A stretch of DNA of 64,000 bases from Cyanophora paradoxa (taxonomy: Eukaryota > Glaucocystophyceae > Cyanophorales > Cyanophoraceae): positions 1-64,000 of the forward strand of contig QPMI01000461.1 in NCBI GenBank assembly GCA_004431415.1, written 5' to 3'. Position 1 is the first letter of the stretch, and each line of letters starts with the position of its first letter. The notes under the pieces are model-generated. The model made no database searches and was not told the DNA's origin. It saw only the letters and a list, made by a program, of their open reading frames with translations. The position numbers were made by a program, and so were the translations under genes. This document shows positions 11,603 to 22,461 of the stretch, piece after piece.

Positions 11603-13000
11603 CTAAATATTGAGCACGCCTTCGAACAGGCGCTGGAATTCAGCATCCTCCAGGTCGTCGATTTTTGCTGATCACAATATCAGCATCGGAGTAAATAAAA
11701 ATGCATCCGAGGGGAACCGCCATACCTCGCAGTGTCGCAATTTCAGCTGACATTTACAAAGAATCGCGAACGAGGTGTAAACATAAATGTACCGCGACGT
11801 TCATAAAATCATCGGGGAGGAAAACCGCCGTACCACGAAGCGTCGTGACTTCATCTAAGATACCCATACTCAAGGCCGGAAATTGAATGTACCGCGAAGG
11901 AGTGAGATAGCGTACCACGAAGAGCTTTCTTCTGAGATTGGAGACCCGCATTCATAGCTGCAGTCATTATCAGTCACTCAGAAATCCCAATTCCGAGAAA
12001 ACGGCGAAGTGGAAACCGGTCAGCCGCTGCAGTTGCGCTTGGGGAGCTGCATTCACAGCTACACGCACGGGAAACGGTCAAATCGAGACCTAAATCGAAA
12101 AGCAGTCTAAAAAAACACCATTGGTCCGCTGCAGCTGGGCGACCAGGGAAGCATTCTCATTCTGGATGCCTGCAGACGTTTCAAACGAAGAATGAAAGAA
12201 GGCGCCCCGAGCAATTTGACCTTTCAGCCACTGCAGTTGGGCGACCAGGGAAGCATTCTCATTCTGGACGCCTGCAGACGTTTCAAGAGGAGACTGGAAG
12301 AAGGCGCCCCTGAGCGATTCGACCTTGCAGCCGCTGCAGTTGGGCGAGCAGGGAAGCATTCTCATTCTGGATGCCTGCAGACGTTTCGAACGAAGAATGA
12401 AAGAAGGCGCCCCTGAGCGATTTGACCTTGCAGCCGTTGCAGCTGGGCGAGCAGGGAAGCATTCTCATTCTGGACGCCTGCAGACGTTTCAAAAGAAGAA
12501 TGAACGAAGGCGCCCCTGAGCGATTTGACCTTGCAGCCGTTGCAGCTGGGCGAGCAGGGAAGCATTTTCATGCTGGACGCCTGCAGACGTTTCAAAAGAA
12601 GAATGAACGAAGGCGCCCCTGAGCGATTCGACCTTGCAGCCGTTGCAGCTGGGCGAGCAGGGAAGCATTCTCATTCTGGAGGCCTGCAGACGTTTCAAAA
12701 GAAGAATGAACGAAGGCGCCCCTGAGCGATTCGACCTTGCAGCCGCTGCAGCTGGGCGACCAGGAAAGCGTTTTCCTTGCAGCCGCTGCAGTCGGGGGCT
12801 GCAGCGGGGGATTACGCGCGGATACTAATTAACTGAAAGCAGTTATAGCTGAACGCAAAAAAGGCATTTACCGTCGACGCGCTCTTTCGCTTGTCGAAGT
12901 AAGGCGTTATCATCCTGAAGTGATTTCACCTGCTGCTGCAAGCATCGAATCTCCTCCGGATCCCGAAGTTCGGCATTCTGAGAACCGGTACCTGCGAGCC
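11603..13000 (-). CDS. Coiled-coil protein built from tandem mini-exons
   Basis: Read on the minus strand, an exon near 12990-12870 encodes a coil (EEIRCLQQQVKSLQDDNALL) and ends at donor GTAAAT. It is followed by an array of 51-nt exons, each encoding a 17-residue coil unit of the type GVQNENASLLAQLQRLQ, all phase 1-1, separated by introns of about 52 nt with a pyrimidine tract and TGCAG acceptor. Further degenerate small exons follow (AVNAAPQAQLQRLTG near 12015-12063; DEVTTLRG; AEIATLRG). The terminal exon ends LFEGVLNI with TAG at 11603-11605. The 5' end is unresolved; the open frame at 13326-14021 could be its upstream part. The product should be a long parallel coiled coil; its partner and location are unknown. 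Confidence 0.55.
12119..12786. repeat. 103-bp minisatellite, about 7 units
   Basis: Units of 103 bp (the first spacing is 102) repeat about seven times with few changes. On the minus strand each unit divides into 51 nt (for example 12221-12271, 12324-12374, 12427-12477, 12530-12580, 12633-12683) and 52 nt. The first part reads as an in-frame 17-codon coiled-coil exon; the second begins GTCRAATCGCTC and ends CGTCTGCAG like an intron. The last unit at about 12736-12786 is diverged. Confidence 0.85.
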
Positions 13001-13325
13001 GGAATTCAACTTATCCGAGGGATAGATAGACTGTCTTTCATCGTGTCACCAGTGTGTTTGTGACAGCCTCCATAGGTTGAAGACCATTCCGACTGGAGAT
13101 TTGAGGCACCTTGCGCTGGGACGAATGAAATGGGAGGGAAAGGTTTGTTCGAAGCATCCTTTTCTTTTTGCATCGAAGGTGTCAGTGTCGGAGCGGATGC
13201 ATCTTTTCCACCGTCGACGCATTCAGACTTGCTCAGCTCCAGAGCAACACGTGCATCCTGCGATTATAATTAACAGCAGAACAGCCGGGTTGAAAAAGCA
13301 GAAGTAAAGCAAGCTCACCTCTTTA

Positions 13326-14021
13326 TCACAGACGTCGAGGACAAACCTCCTGCTCGTCTCCGGATACTAAACGATAGCGGAAGTTTGCGAGAGCGATAGA
13401 TAGTGATAGCGAAAACTTTGCAGAAGTCAGCTTCAACCCCACCCTTTTTAAAATGACTTTGATAATCCCGATGCCTGTTTCCAATTCCCGAAAAGCGAAG
13501 GCCAGCCTCGTCTCGTCCACTTCGGCGCTGTCCCAGCCAGTCCCGAAGAATCTGAAATCCTCAGGTTTCTCGAACGCCTTACGCAAAAATTCCGTAGAAA
13601 GATCCTGGATTCCGGATTTGAGACCTTTTTGTCTTCTGTCTTTCTGCAAGGTTCCGTCCAGCTTCGCTGCGGTGGCTAGGTCGTCGATTTCGATCGCCCG
13701 AAGTGACGGCCACTGGATATCAAGAGTTTTACGAATCCTTTCGACGTGCTCCGTGCTGTTACTCCACACCCCGCAGTAGACGATGCTTGGATCAAACAGA
13801 GGCACCAAAGTTGCTCTGTGGTTGTCCGATGCGAGGAAGGTACTGTCAATGCATATCCGGAAATTGGGTGACGCGATTCCAAGGAACGATATTCCCTGCT
13901 CCTTCGGCGAACCGAAAAGCCACTTCGGACGAATGAAGAGCGGAGTGTTCTTCGAATCCAAAAGGAGGGCTCTGAACGTGTTCTCAACCTGTTGCACACT
14001 CAGCTGCAAGTCCACGTGCAT
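13326..14021 (-). CDS. Hypothetical host protein, single visible exon
   Basis: An open frame of 231 codons with mixed, globular-looking composition (for example FGTGWDSAEVDETRLAFAFRELETG). It may belong to the divergent leucine-rich part of an F-box-type gene or be the 5' exon of the coiled-coil gene downstream on the same strand; a GTGAGC donor lies just past its stop near 13320. I recognise no family. The sequence before 14021 does not show a clear promoter. Confidence 0.35.
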   Translation of the reverse strand: MHVDLQLSVQQVENTFRALLLDSKNTPLFIRPKWLFGSPKEQGISFLGIASPNFRICIDSTFLASDNHRATLVPLFDPSIVYCGVWSNSTEHVERIRKTLDIQWPSLRAIEIDDLATAAKLDGTLQKDRRQKGLKSGIQDLSTEFLRKAFEKPEDFRFFGTGWDSAEVDETRLAFAFRELETGIGIIKVILKRVGLKLTSAKFSLSLSIALANFRYRLVSGDEQEVCPRRL

Positions 14022-14154
14022 TCACACAGCACAGGCACGGGCGCACATCTGCAAGTGCGTGGGCTCGAGTGAACAGCCTTTGCGTGTGCATTACTGCGGG
14101 AGCTTCTCGCTTCTCCCAAGTACCCGCTTGAGCTCGGAGTTGCAAGAGGTTTCG

Positions 14155-14380
14155 GCCGAGGTTTCGACCTGCGTGTGCCGCGCTGCGTTCAAATGGTTGA
14201 TTCCACGGATCTGCAGGTTTGCCTACCTCTACTTGTGAGAACCGGAGCTTTAAACCCGAGGTGCTCCGCTGCAGGGCGCTCCGGACGAGGTTTTGACCTG
14301 CGTATGCGGCAGTGCGTTCAAATGGTTGATTCCACGGTTCGGGCGGGTTTGCATACCTCTAAATTTGCGTACTGGAGCTT
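14155..14380. repeat. Direct duplication of about 100 bp
   Basis: The segments 14155-14253 and 14282-14380 are about 80% alike by eye and share TGCGTTCAAATGGTTGATTC exactly. They lie in the region upstream of H3-tail copy C and hold no gene I can support. Confidence 0.6.
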
Positions 14381-14605
14381 TCCTCGCGTCTTCGCTCCAA
14401 GTGTCCCCGGCGACTTTGCCCCGGCGACTTTGCCCGGGGGAACTACTTTGCCGGGGGGTACCCGTCCGACCACTGCACCAGCAAGGCTCCAAAAGCGGCA
14501 CCCAGCAGATTGAGTAGATCGAGTCTGGCGCTCATGATTTCATGCCTGCGCATGCCTGCGCGCAGTAGATCACGGTGCGCCTGCGCATTCCTGCGGATTT
14601 CGAAC

Positions 14606-15237
14606 ATGCAGCGCGGCGACGAAGCAGCAGCAAGCAGCAAGCAGCTCGCTTCCAAAGCTTCACGGAAGTCAGCAGCGACAGAGTCCCGACAGCCGACAGC
14701 AGAGCAGATCGCAGAGTCGGAAGCGCTGATTGCTCTATTCACGCCGCGACCGCGGCTCGAGAACGAGGGCAGCTCTATCGAGGTTCGCGTTCTCGGTGAC
14801 TGCCGGCCTTCCCCGCTACGCGTCACTTCAATGACAGGTCCAACCCGGTTGCATCTTCGCCTCGCAACAGCCCTAATCGCAACAGCGCAGGGCCTGTGCG
14901 AGTCACGATAGATATTTCAAACTTTCGAATGTCGTGGCAGAGAGTTCTTCGGGCCCGTGCGTACATGGACCTGAACTGTCATGCGTACGTAATCGATTTC
15001 CGCACTTTGGATCTGTATCGGTATGACCCAGCTAGCCGGTGCTTCGAGCCGCTGGTGCAAGCGATCTTTGCTTCTTACCTCGATTTCTGATCCGGTATTC
15101 GCGAATTCACGCGAACATGTGCACAGGCGTCGAGTCCGCTGGGGCCATTCGCGGATGACCTGGTCTACGTGGCGAGGAATTCGGTAATACCGGATGTCGA
15201 GCACGCGCCCTTCCTGGCGACCGTTTCCGGATCCTAG
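14606..15237 (+). CDS. Histone-H3-tail-like protein, copy C
   Basis: ATG 14606 starts MQRGDEAAASSKQLASKASRKSAA, where KQLASKASRKSA matches H3 residues 18-29 with two changes (T22S and A25S). The linker and domain follow (AEQIAESEALIALFTPRPR; SSIEVRVLGDCRPSPLRVT). Exons: 14606-14837, 14891-15054, 15127-15237; introns 53 and 72 nt. The spliced product is 168 residues and ends VEHAPFLATVSGS. The unspliced frame stops soon after exon 1, so this copy needs intron 1 to make the full domain. The 3' flank (TCCGGATCCTAGCCAGTG...) is shared with copies D, E and F. Confidence 0.65.
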
Positions 15238-15387
15238 CCAGTGCCAAGGCCCTAGCGGCCCGACAGCTGCATCTTATTGGAATTCATGGCCGCCGACGCC
15301 ATGCACGATATTTGAACAGGGAATGCTGTACTTCGTTTTGTCAATTCGAATTTTCGTCGCGATTTAATGTATCGGCATTGATTTCGC

Positions 15388-15464
15388 GAAGGTCGCGAAG
15401 CGCTTCATCCACGGACGGATGAAGAGGATCGCGAACGCGGAAACCACCATCACAGAGCTGAATC
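15388..15464 (-). pseudogene. Exon fragment duplicated from the gene at 16.6-17.5 kb
   Basis: The minus strand encodes LCDGGFRVRDPLHPSVDEALRDL, nearly identical to an exon of the gene at 16590-17478. No start or other exons of that gene accompany it here. It appears to be a leftover of the duplication that spread the H3-tail units. Confidence 0.6.
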
Positions 15465-15564
15465 GCGAACGAAGTCACGGTCAGTATGCCCAGGGGGTAA
15501 TCCCACCGGGGGGTAAACATTAAGGCATTGGGGTTAACGTTGCGGCCGCGCATCTCTAGAAGCA

Positions 15565-16205
15565 ATGTCAAGCAAAGCTCCCCGCAAAGTTCTCGGCACT
15601 AGACCCAGACCAAAGAAAGCACCGCCTACTTCACGATTCGTACCCGATCCAGAGCCAACAGCGGAGCAGGTCGCAGAGTCGGAAGCGCTGATTGCTCTAT
15701 ACACGCCGCGACGTTTACCGCGGCTCGAGAACGAGCTCGAGGGCAGCTCTGTCGAGGTGCGCGTTCTCGGGGACTGCCGCCCTTCTCGGCCACGCGTCAC
15801 TGAAATGACAGGTGCACATGTGTCCGGTTCATCGTTGCTCTGCCAGTGCGCCCTAATTGCAACCGCGCAGGGCCTGTGCGAATCAAGCTGTATGTTTCAA
15901 AGACGTGGGAGAAAGATCTTCTGGCCCAAGCGTACCGGGAATTGCGCTGCACACCGGTGCCCATTGATCGCCGCGAGCTGTCGCTCTATCGGTACGACCC
16001 AGCTAGCCGGTGCTTCGAGCCGCTGGTGCAAGCGATCTTTGCTTCTTACCTCGATTTCTGATGCGGCATTCCCGAATTCACGCGTGCATGTGCACAGGCG
16101 TCGAGTCCAGGGCCATCCCCGGATGACCTGTTCTACGTGGCAATGAAGGAAATCATCCCGGAAGTCGAGCATGCACCCTTCCTGGCAACCGTTACAGGAT
16201 CCTAG
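15565..16205 (+). CDS. Histone-H3-tail-like protein, copy D
   Basis: ATG 15565 gives MSSKAPRKVLGTRPRPKKA, in which KAPRK matches H3 residues 14-18 followed by a variant of QLAT. The linker and domain follow. Exons: 15565-15811, 15871-16025, 16098-16205; introns of 59 nt (GTGCACATG ... CTAATTGCAAC ... GCGCAG) and 72 nt. The spliced protein has 169 residues with GPVRIKLYVSKTWEKDLL after the first junction and SPDDLFYVA after the second. Intron 1 carries a good branch-like CTAAT. Function unknown. Confidence 0.65.
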
Positions 16206-16589
16206 CCAGTGTCAAGGCCCCTAGCGGTCCGACAGCTGCATCTTATTCGAATTGCACGCCGGCGCCATGCACGCTAGCGGTGGCCGCCGGCGCCATGCAA
16301 GCTAGCCGAACAGAGATTCTTGTGCACAGAGATTGGTAGCAGTATTGTCTTCTCGAATTCGAATTCAGAGCGCCTTGGGGCATGGCTGCCGCGGCCGCGA
16401 TCGCATAAATCGAAGAGTTGGAATTCTCCAGAGAACTATGTATGCGAAAACCATCGAAGAGTTAAAGTTTCCGAATACAATTACGTGCCCCCCCTGCCCG
16501 GCCCCGTTGAGGTTGGTTCCGAGGTTGAGGTGCTCAAGCTTCAGCTGCAGTATACTATTGCGTGCTTGTTCAAAGGTACATGCAAGATG

Positions 16590-17478
16590 TCAAAAGTCAT
16601 GCAAAATGTGCTTGCGTGCTTGTTCAGTGGCCTGCTTTTCTTTCAGGCGCTTGGAAATGTCCCTAAAGAACTCGAGGTCGCTGTTGCTGAGGCAGAGTCC
16701 GCAGAGGTCGCGAAGCGCTTCATCCACGGACGGATGAAGAGGATCGCAAACGCGGAAACCACCATCACAGAGCTGAAACATGCGCAGCGGGCTCTTCACC
16801 ACTTGAAAACCTTCGAGGGTGACCATACAGATGTCCTCCCAGAGTCCCCTGTGCTCATGATCACTGGCTCTGTGAAAGCAAAATTTCTCGGGGTAAATTA
16901 AAACAGAAGGCCATGCGCACTGTTCAGGTCCAGATTCCCCTCCCCTCCGACGGCAGAGATTCAATCAGGGTGGTGCAGTAATTCGTGTCCTCACCTTCTC
17001 CTTCGCGATCGCTGTCCTCGCCCGACTGGGGGAGGATGTCGAAGGCCCGCGACTGCCGGTGGAGCTTGGCAATCCGAAGCGCCAAATTAGCGAAGGGCCG
17101 AACGTCCATAGGGAGTTCGTGCAAAGTGCTGGCACTTTCGATACCCAGGATGATGGCGCATATGCACAGTGGGGATGATGGGTTCTCGACACAGGTACGA
17201 CACGGAACCTCCTTTGGCCGCTCTTCCACTTCTTCGTCGTCGCTGAGAGCTCTTGCGTCGTTCTTGGCGGCTGCAGCCCGCTCCTCAGCCTTCCGCAGAC
17301 GTCGATGAATCTCCGCCACCGCTTCCGCTGACGCTTGCTTCTCGAGCTGCCGCCGCGACGCCTCATCTCGCGCACGTTTCTCCGCACGCGCCGGGCCGCT
17401 TTCCTCCGTCTCAAGCTCATAATCAACCTCCTGTTCGCTCTCTTCGAGTTTGCGTTTCGTCTCCTCGTGTGCATTCAT
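16590..17478 (-). CDS. Hypothetical charged coiled-coil protein, host
   Basis: ATG 17478 (MNAHEETKRKLEESEQEVDYE) opens a highly charged Arg/Glu/Ala region (EIHRRLRKAEERAAAAKNDA), probably a long helix. It is followed by a Cys-containing segment (PCRTCVENPSSPLCICAI) and a globular part (TLHELPMDVRPFANLALRIAKLHR). A downstream exon near 16590-16800 encodes LCDGGFRVCDPLHPSVDEALRDL. Joins are unresolved. The 5' end is duplicated at 20.7-20.97 kb and the downstream exon at 15.4 kb. It lies head-to-head with H3-tail copy E (363 bp apart), so the two probably share a promoter region. Confidence 0.45.
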
Positions 17479-17491
17479 CCCTGAGAGACGC

Positions 17492-17775
17492 TACTGTCAA
17501 GGGAGGCCGCACGGACGCACGCGCAAGGCCGCTATATATGGGTGCGCATGCGGAAAGAAGGCATCCGGCGCACCTTTTCGAGCGCCACGTGCCACGCTTC
17601 CACGCCGACAGCACTTTGACCGCTTGCCCCGCCGACAGCACTTCGGACGCTAGCAGAACACAGCTCCAGATCCGGCGCTCCGGAAACCGCGACAGTGCTC
17701 CGGCGACTTTGCCCGGCGACTTTGCCCCGGCGGCTTTGCCCGGGGGGAACTTCCTGCCGGGGGTACTCGTTCGAC
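17492..17775. repeat. Duplicated upstream block, copy 1
   Basis: This block starts CTGTCAAGGGAGGCCGCACG and contains GCGCACCTTTTCGAGCGCCACGTG and repeated CGGCGACTTTGCCC units. It recurs at 20986-21260 and 23667-23940. Here it is the shared intergenic region between the charged coiled-coil gene and H3-tail copy E. The CACGTG E-box-like word is kept in all three copies. Confidence 0.75.
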
Positions 17776-17840
17776 CACGCACCAGCAAGGCTCCAAAGAC
17801 GGCGGCGCTCGGTTCGCTCGCTGTCGGACTGCGTTCCAGA

Positions 17841-18470
17841 ATGCAGAAAGTACCTCGAAAACAGCTCGCTACCAAAGCTGCAAGGAAGTCAGGAGTGACA
17901 GCGGGACAGCTGCGCATGCCGCCGACAGCAGAGCAGATCGCAGAGTCGGAAGTGCTGATTGCTCTATACGCGCCACGACCGCGGCTCGTGCACGGGGGCA
18001 GCTCAGTCGAGGTGCGGGTTCTCGGTGACTGCCGGCCTTCCCCGCTACGCGTCACTGAAAAGACGGGTGCACACGTGCAATTGCAACCCGGCATCGTTGC
18101 CCCTGATTGTGTGCCCTGATCTCAACAGGCAGGGCCAGTGCGCGTCAGGATAGATGTTTCTATGTCGTGGCAGACAGACCTTCTGATCCAGGCTTACTTC
18201 GACCTGGACTGCGAATGCAACTCTGTAGGCAATGTTAGCGGGCTTGCGCTCTATTGGTACGATCCAGAAAGCCGTTGCTTCGAGCCGCCGGTGCAAGCGA
18301 TCTTTGCTTCTTACCTTGATTTCTGATGCGGCATTCCCGAATTCACGCGTGCATGTGCACAGGCGTCGAGTACAGGGCCATTCCCGGATGATTTGTTCTA
18401 CGTCGCGAGGCATGAGGTGGTCCCGAAAATCGAGCACGTGCCCTTCCTGGCGACCGTTTCCGGATCCTAG
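17841..18470 (+). CDS. Histone-H3-tail-like protein, copy E
   Basis: ATG 17841 gives MQKV then PRKQLATKAARKS, thirteen residues identical to H3 positions 16-28, so K18, K23, R26, K27 and S28 equivalents are all present. The linker (AEQIAESEVLIALYAPRPR) and domain (SSVEVRVLGDCRPSPLRVT) follow. Exons: 17841-18066, 18133-18290, 18363-18470; introns of 66 nt (branch-like CTGATCTCAAC) and 72 nt. The spliced product has 163 residues ending IEHVPFLATVSGS. The frame is also open upstream of the ATG, but that region is duplicated noncoding sequence in other copies. This is the most faithful H3-tail match for residues 16-28. Confidence 0.7.
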
Positions 18471-18499
18471 CCAGTGCAAATCCCCTAGGACCTAGTACG

Positions 18500-19978
18500 G
18501 GTCCGCAGCTGCATCTTATTCGTGGTCGCCGACGCCATGCGCACTAGCCAAACACAGATTCTTCTGCACAGAGATTGCTGTATTGTTTTCTCGAATTCGA
18601 ATTCTGAGTAGCAGGAGACGTGAACTATATAGTAGTCATGCTGGTCGCATTCGTCTCGGATCCAAGTCGAAGCCGGCGCCGTAGTGCAGCACGAATTTTG
18701 GAAATCCGAAACTTTACACAACGATTCAAATATATTTAACACATCATATTACACAACAAATCTACGACACGAACAGGATACCACTACGTATACACTCGGG
18801 CTACCAAGCCTTACCTAAGTTCTACATTACAAATTCTACCTGTACCGTTTCCTAGGAGCCTTACCTCCGCGGCCGGATCTTTAACAAGCTGCATGTCTGC
18901 GTGCATATGTACCTGACCTTCTGATTGCTATAACTATTCTAGCAATAGAGTTTTGGGGAGGCAAGGAAATGCTTAAGTCCGGATGGTAATAGTCTATTGG
19001 AAAGATATACCGTCTGTAAGCTTCGCTCTAGATCTGTTCGCTGGCTATATTTATCGAGATTCCTGGTAGTGTACGTACTGCATAAGAGGGAACAGCGAAT
19101 AGAAACCCTGCGTATACATTCAATTAATTCATGTGTTGATTAACGTGCAATGGTTTTTACCTGCATGCGACACCAACATGTGCTTCTCGTCTTGTGCTGG
19201 TGCACGTGGAGCAGTTCTTGACGAGAGAGCTGTGTAATTCAAACTACTTTGTTTCAAGGCTCTCGAAGAACTTGGGATTGCGCTCTCGCATTTCGCAAAC
19301 TGCAAGTGCATTTCGCAGAGATTATAAGGATTAGCAGAACGGACTCAATAACATATGTATGTGTGCGCACGATTTAGCTGGAAACTCAATCAATACCCTG
19401 GATCCGAATATACCGGTATCGATGCCGAACACATCACTGCGCGCGATATTTAGATCTTGAGTGTACCATGCACAAGAATGTCACGATGGGTTTTCTGTGC
19501 TGCCTTCACATAAGCCATGCCAGCTGCAGACGCTCGCGATTGAGCTGGAAACTCAATCAATACCCTGGATCCGAATATACCGGTATCGATGCCGAACACA
19601 TCACTGCAAGTGACACATAGCTAATCCCGGATACCCTCGCACCAGGAATCCATTTGGACACTTTCACCCTGGTTCGAACATCTTGGCGAGCTTGGTTCTG
19701 GTTTGGTTTTTGATCTGTTTCTCCTCAATTCTGGTTTGACCGCAAAACTGCATGTGCATGCACCTGTCATCGAAGATGCCGGTTGTCGACTTGTCGGCTC
19801 CCTTGTGGGCAGCGGCAACCCATGAATGTACGCGTGGAGAGCTTCATGTAGCTCAGCGATGGCGCTTTCTCGCCTAAAGCGCGCGCCTGCCATTTGAGCG
19901 TCGTCAACTGCTAATGTCGACTCCGGCGATAGGCGAGGCGGAGGCGTGCACTATTTAATTGAAGTCAGGGTTTCAGAG
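18500..19978. other. Intergenic region with a 65-bp duplication
   Basis: No gene is supported. A segment of about 65 bp (from AGCTGGAAACTCAATCAATA to CGAACACATCACTGC) is present at about 19377-19441 and 19546-19610. The rest is A+T-richer than the surroundings. A minus-strand open frame at 19621-19893 has no family similarity I can see. Confidence 0.5.
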
Positions 19979-20680
19979 CTACTGAGGTAGCGCATTACAT
20001 GTCGGCGCCGTAGTGCATAACGAGTGCCTGCCCTGATTGATTTCACAGGAAGGGGCCGTAGATGTGCTCCATGAAGGTGTTAAACCGTTGGAAAATCTTG
20101 TTGTAGGGTGGCAACTCGCCGCAAACGAACTTGAGGGGGTCCACGAGCCAGGGTACCTGGGTTGCAGATGGGCGGGGTCGAGGAAAGGGAGGGCGCTAGC
20201 TGGCCATGGCCGTGCCGCACCTCGGGCGACATGGTCATCGTGAGCAGCCCACGCTTGCGAAGGTCCGACATAGTAGCATAGACGAGGGCCGACTCTGCGT
20301 TCTCCTCTGGGAACGGGTGCAGCGTGGTCTCGCCGACGAGGTGGATGTGCGCAACCTTCTCGACGAGGATATCCTGCAGCGATGCCGGAATGTCCTCGAG
20401 GCGGGCGCTGCGGGCTGCACTTAGTGCACGAGGCGGCGCTCGGGAGCCGCGCGCACTTCTCAAGCCGCAATGCGACCGTGCGGGGCTGGTGGGCACGCAG
20501 GGTGGCCTCGATGATGGCCAGCCCCTCTGCCGGCAGCCGCTGCTTGGGCTTGAAGGTGCTCTGCTCCGGGTCCTGTGCCAATGGCAAGCCGGCTGGTCTG
20601 AGAAAACGAGCAAGAGGGCGCCGGCGGGCGGGCCGCACGACGATGCAGGCGGGGCTGGAGATTTCGAGAGTGACCACGGG
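19979..20680 (-). CDS. Hypothetical host protein, exon structure unresolved
   Basis: Overlapping minus-strand open frames suggest at least two exons. One segment reads VTLEISSPACIVVRP and continues to PAEGLAIIEATLRAHQPRTVALRLEKCARLP; another frame further on reads LEDIPASLQDILVEKVAHIHLVGETTLHP and ALVYATMSDLRKRGLL. Both look like coding sequence, but I could not define the splice joining them, and no family is recognised. Confidence 0.3.
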   Translation of the reverse strand, partial: PVVTLEISSPACIVVRPARRRPLARFLRPAGLPLAQDPEQSTFKPKQRLPAEGLAIIEATLRAHQPRTVALRLEKCARLPSAASCTKCSPQRPPRGHSGIAAGYPRREGCAHPPRRRDHAAPVPRGERRVGPRLCYYVGPSQAWAAHDDHVARGAARPWPASALPFLDPAHLQPRYPGSWTPSSSFAASCHPTTRFSNGLTPSWSTSTAPSCEINQGRHSLCTTAPTCNALPQ

Positions 20681-20699
20681 CATCTCCTGCGCGCGTGGT

Positions 20700-20969
20700 T
20701 TAAATTTGTGGCCGAGCGAGCAAAGAATTCGAAGCGCGAGCGAGCAGACGCACGCTGGATGTAGCGATATGAAGTGTGACCGCGCGTACTTCATCCTTTG
20801 CGTCCTTCGCATCATACGCATCTCCGGCACGCGGGCGCTTAATAGCGCTCATGCGACTTCGCTCCGGAAAGTTCGCCCCGGCGTCTTGGAAAGTCTCCAG
20901 CTGGCGTTTCTCCGCACGCTCCTGGCCGCTCTCTTCGAACTCGCGTTTCGTCTCCTCGTGTGCATCCAT
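20700..20969 (-). pseudogene. Truncated copy of the charged coiled-coil gene (5' part)
   Basis: ATG 20969 gives MDAHEETKREFEESGQERAEKRQLE, clearly related to the start of the gene at 17478 (MNAHEETKRKLEESEQE). The similarity fades after about 25 codons and the remainder does not match. Together with the block at 20986-21260 and H3-tail copy F it repeats the head-to-head arrangement seen at 17.5-17.8 kb. Confidence 0.5.
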
Positions 20970-20985
20970 CCCTGAGAGACGCATC

Positions 20986-21260
20986 TGTCAAGGGAGGCCG
21001 CACGGACGCACGCGCAGCTTAACCCCGCCATGGCCATGGATGCGGAAAGAAGGCATCCGGCGCACCTTTTCGAGCGCCACGTGCCACGCTTCCACGCCGA
21101 CAGCACTTTGACCGCTTGCCACGCCGACAGCACTTCGGACGCTAGCAGAACACAGCTCCAGATCCGGCGCTCCGGAAACCGCGACTTCGCCCCGGCAAGT
21201 TTGCCCCGGCGACTTTGCCCCGGCGACTTTGCCCGGGGGAACTACGCGCAGGGGGGTACC
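20986..21260. repeat. Duplicated upstream block, copy 2
   Basis: Second copy of the block described at 17492-17775, now upstream of H3-tail copy F. It has an extra CGGCAAGTTTGCCC unit in the CGGCGACTTTGCCC array. Confidence 0.75.
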
Positions 21261-21468
21261 CGTCCGACCACCACACTAGCAAGGCTCCAACGGCGGCACC
21301 CGGCGGTCGGAGAACTAGCTAGAGCACGCGATCTAGCTAGCTAGAGGCTTTAGCACCGCCGGCTACCTCGGCGGCGCTCGGTCTGAGCGTTCGGTACGCG
21401 GCCATCGGTCTCGAGCTCGAGACCACCAACTTGGCGCTCGTAGTTCGTTTGTAAAGTAGCTGAGATCG

Positions 21469-22117
21469 ATGCTTACCGCATGGGGAAAACGTATTCGAAA
21501 ACAGCTCGTTACTTCACGGAAGCCGCGGTCGGCGCCACCAGTACCAGAGCCAACAGAAGAGCAGGTCGCCGAGTCGGAAGCGCTGATTGCTCTGTACGCG
21601 CCGCGATCGCGGCTCGAGAACGCGGGCAGCTCTGTCGAGGTGCGCGTTCTCGGGGACTGCCGGCCCTTCCGGTGGGCATCACTGATATGACAGGTGCGAC
21701 CACGGTTGCATCGATGCCTTAAGCTTGTGCCCTAATCTAAACAGCGCAGGGCCTGTTAGATTGAAGATCTATGTTTCAGAGACGTGGCAGACAGATCTTC
21801 TGGAGGCTGCGTACCGTGAACTCGTCCGCAGCACATACCACGCGCACCCTGATGCGCTGATGATGTATCGATACGACCCAGCAAGTCGGTGCTTCATTTA
21901 CCTCGAGTTCTTTGCCGAGTACTTCGAGCCGGTGCAAGATATCTTTCCGTCTTCCCTCGATTTCTGATCATGATGCGGCATTCGCGAATTCACGCTTGCG
22001 CGTGCACAGAGGTCGAGTCCAGGGCCATCCCCGGATGATCTGTACTACGTCGCGAGGGATTCGGTGATCCCAGAAGTCGAGCACGCGCCCTTCCTGGCGA
22101 CCGTTTTCGGATCCTAG
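21469..22117 (+). pseudogene. Histone-H3-tail-like protein, copy F (frameshifted)
   Basis: ATG 21469 gives MLTAWGKRIRKQLVTSRKPRSAPP, related to H3 residues 13-30 and to copy E. The linker and VEVRVLGDCRP follow, but a one-base loss relative to the other copies near 21665-21685 shifts the frame before the intron 1 donor and leads to a stop. Exon 2 (21750-21931, GPVRLKIYVSETWQTDLLEAAYREL) and exon 3 (22010-22117) are otherwise intact, with the usual splice sites. Exon 2 carries an insertion relative to other copies (IYLEFFAEY). Probably a recent pseudogene, or a sequencing indel. Confidence 0.6.
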
Positions 22118-22461
22118 CTATTGCCCGTTTCAAGGCCCCTAGCGGCCCGACAGCTGCATCTTATTCGAAGTCGTGGCCGCCGGCGCCATGCACGCTATAG
22201 CTAGCCGCTGAGCGGAACAGAGATTCGAATTCGTCTGCGCAGAGATTGCTGTATTTTTCTTAATTCGAATCCTTTGCCGCAAATGAGCGTATCGGCCTTG
22301 GGACAACGCTGCCGCGGAGCGCTAGCGGTCGCATAAATCGAAGAGTTCGAATTCTCTAGAGAGCCATGTATGCGAAAACCACTAGAGAATATACATGCTG
22401 GTCGAATTCGTATTCGAGACGAAGCCGGCGCCGTACGCGTAGTGCATCAGGAATAATGAAG

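Noticed and set aside
19621-19893. Minus-strand 90-codon frame ending an apparent exon with ATGACAG|GTGCATG, like H3-tail intron 1
   Set aside because: The sequence before the donor-like word lacks the VRVLGDCRP motif and the linker of the family, so the likeness is limited to a few bases.
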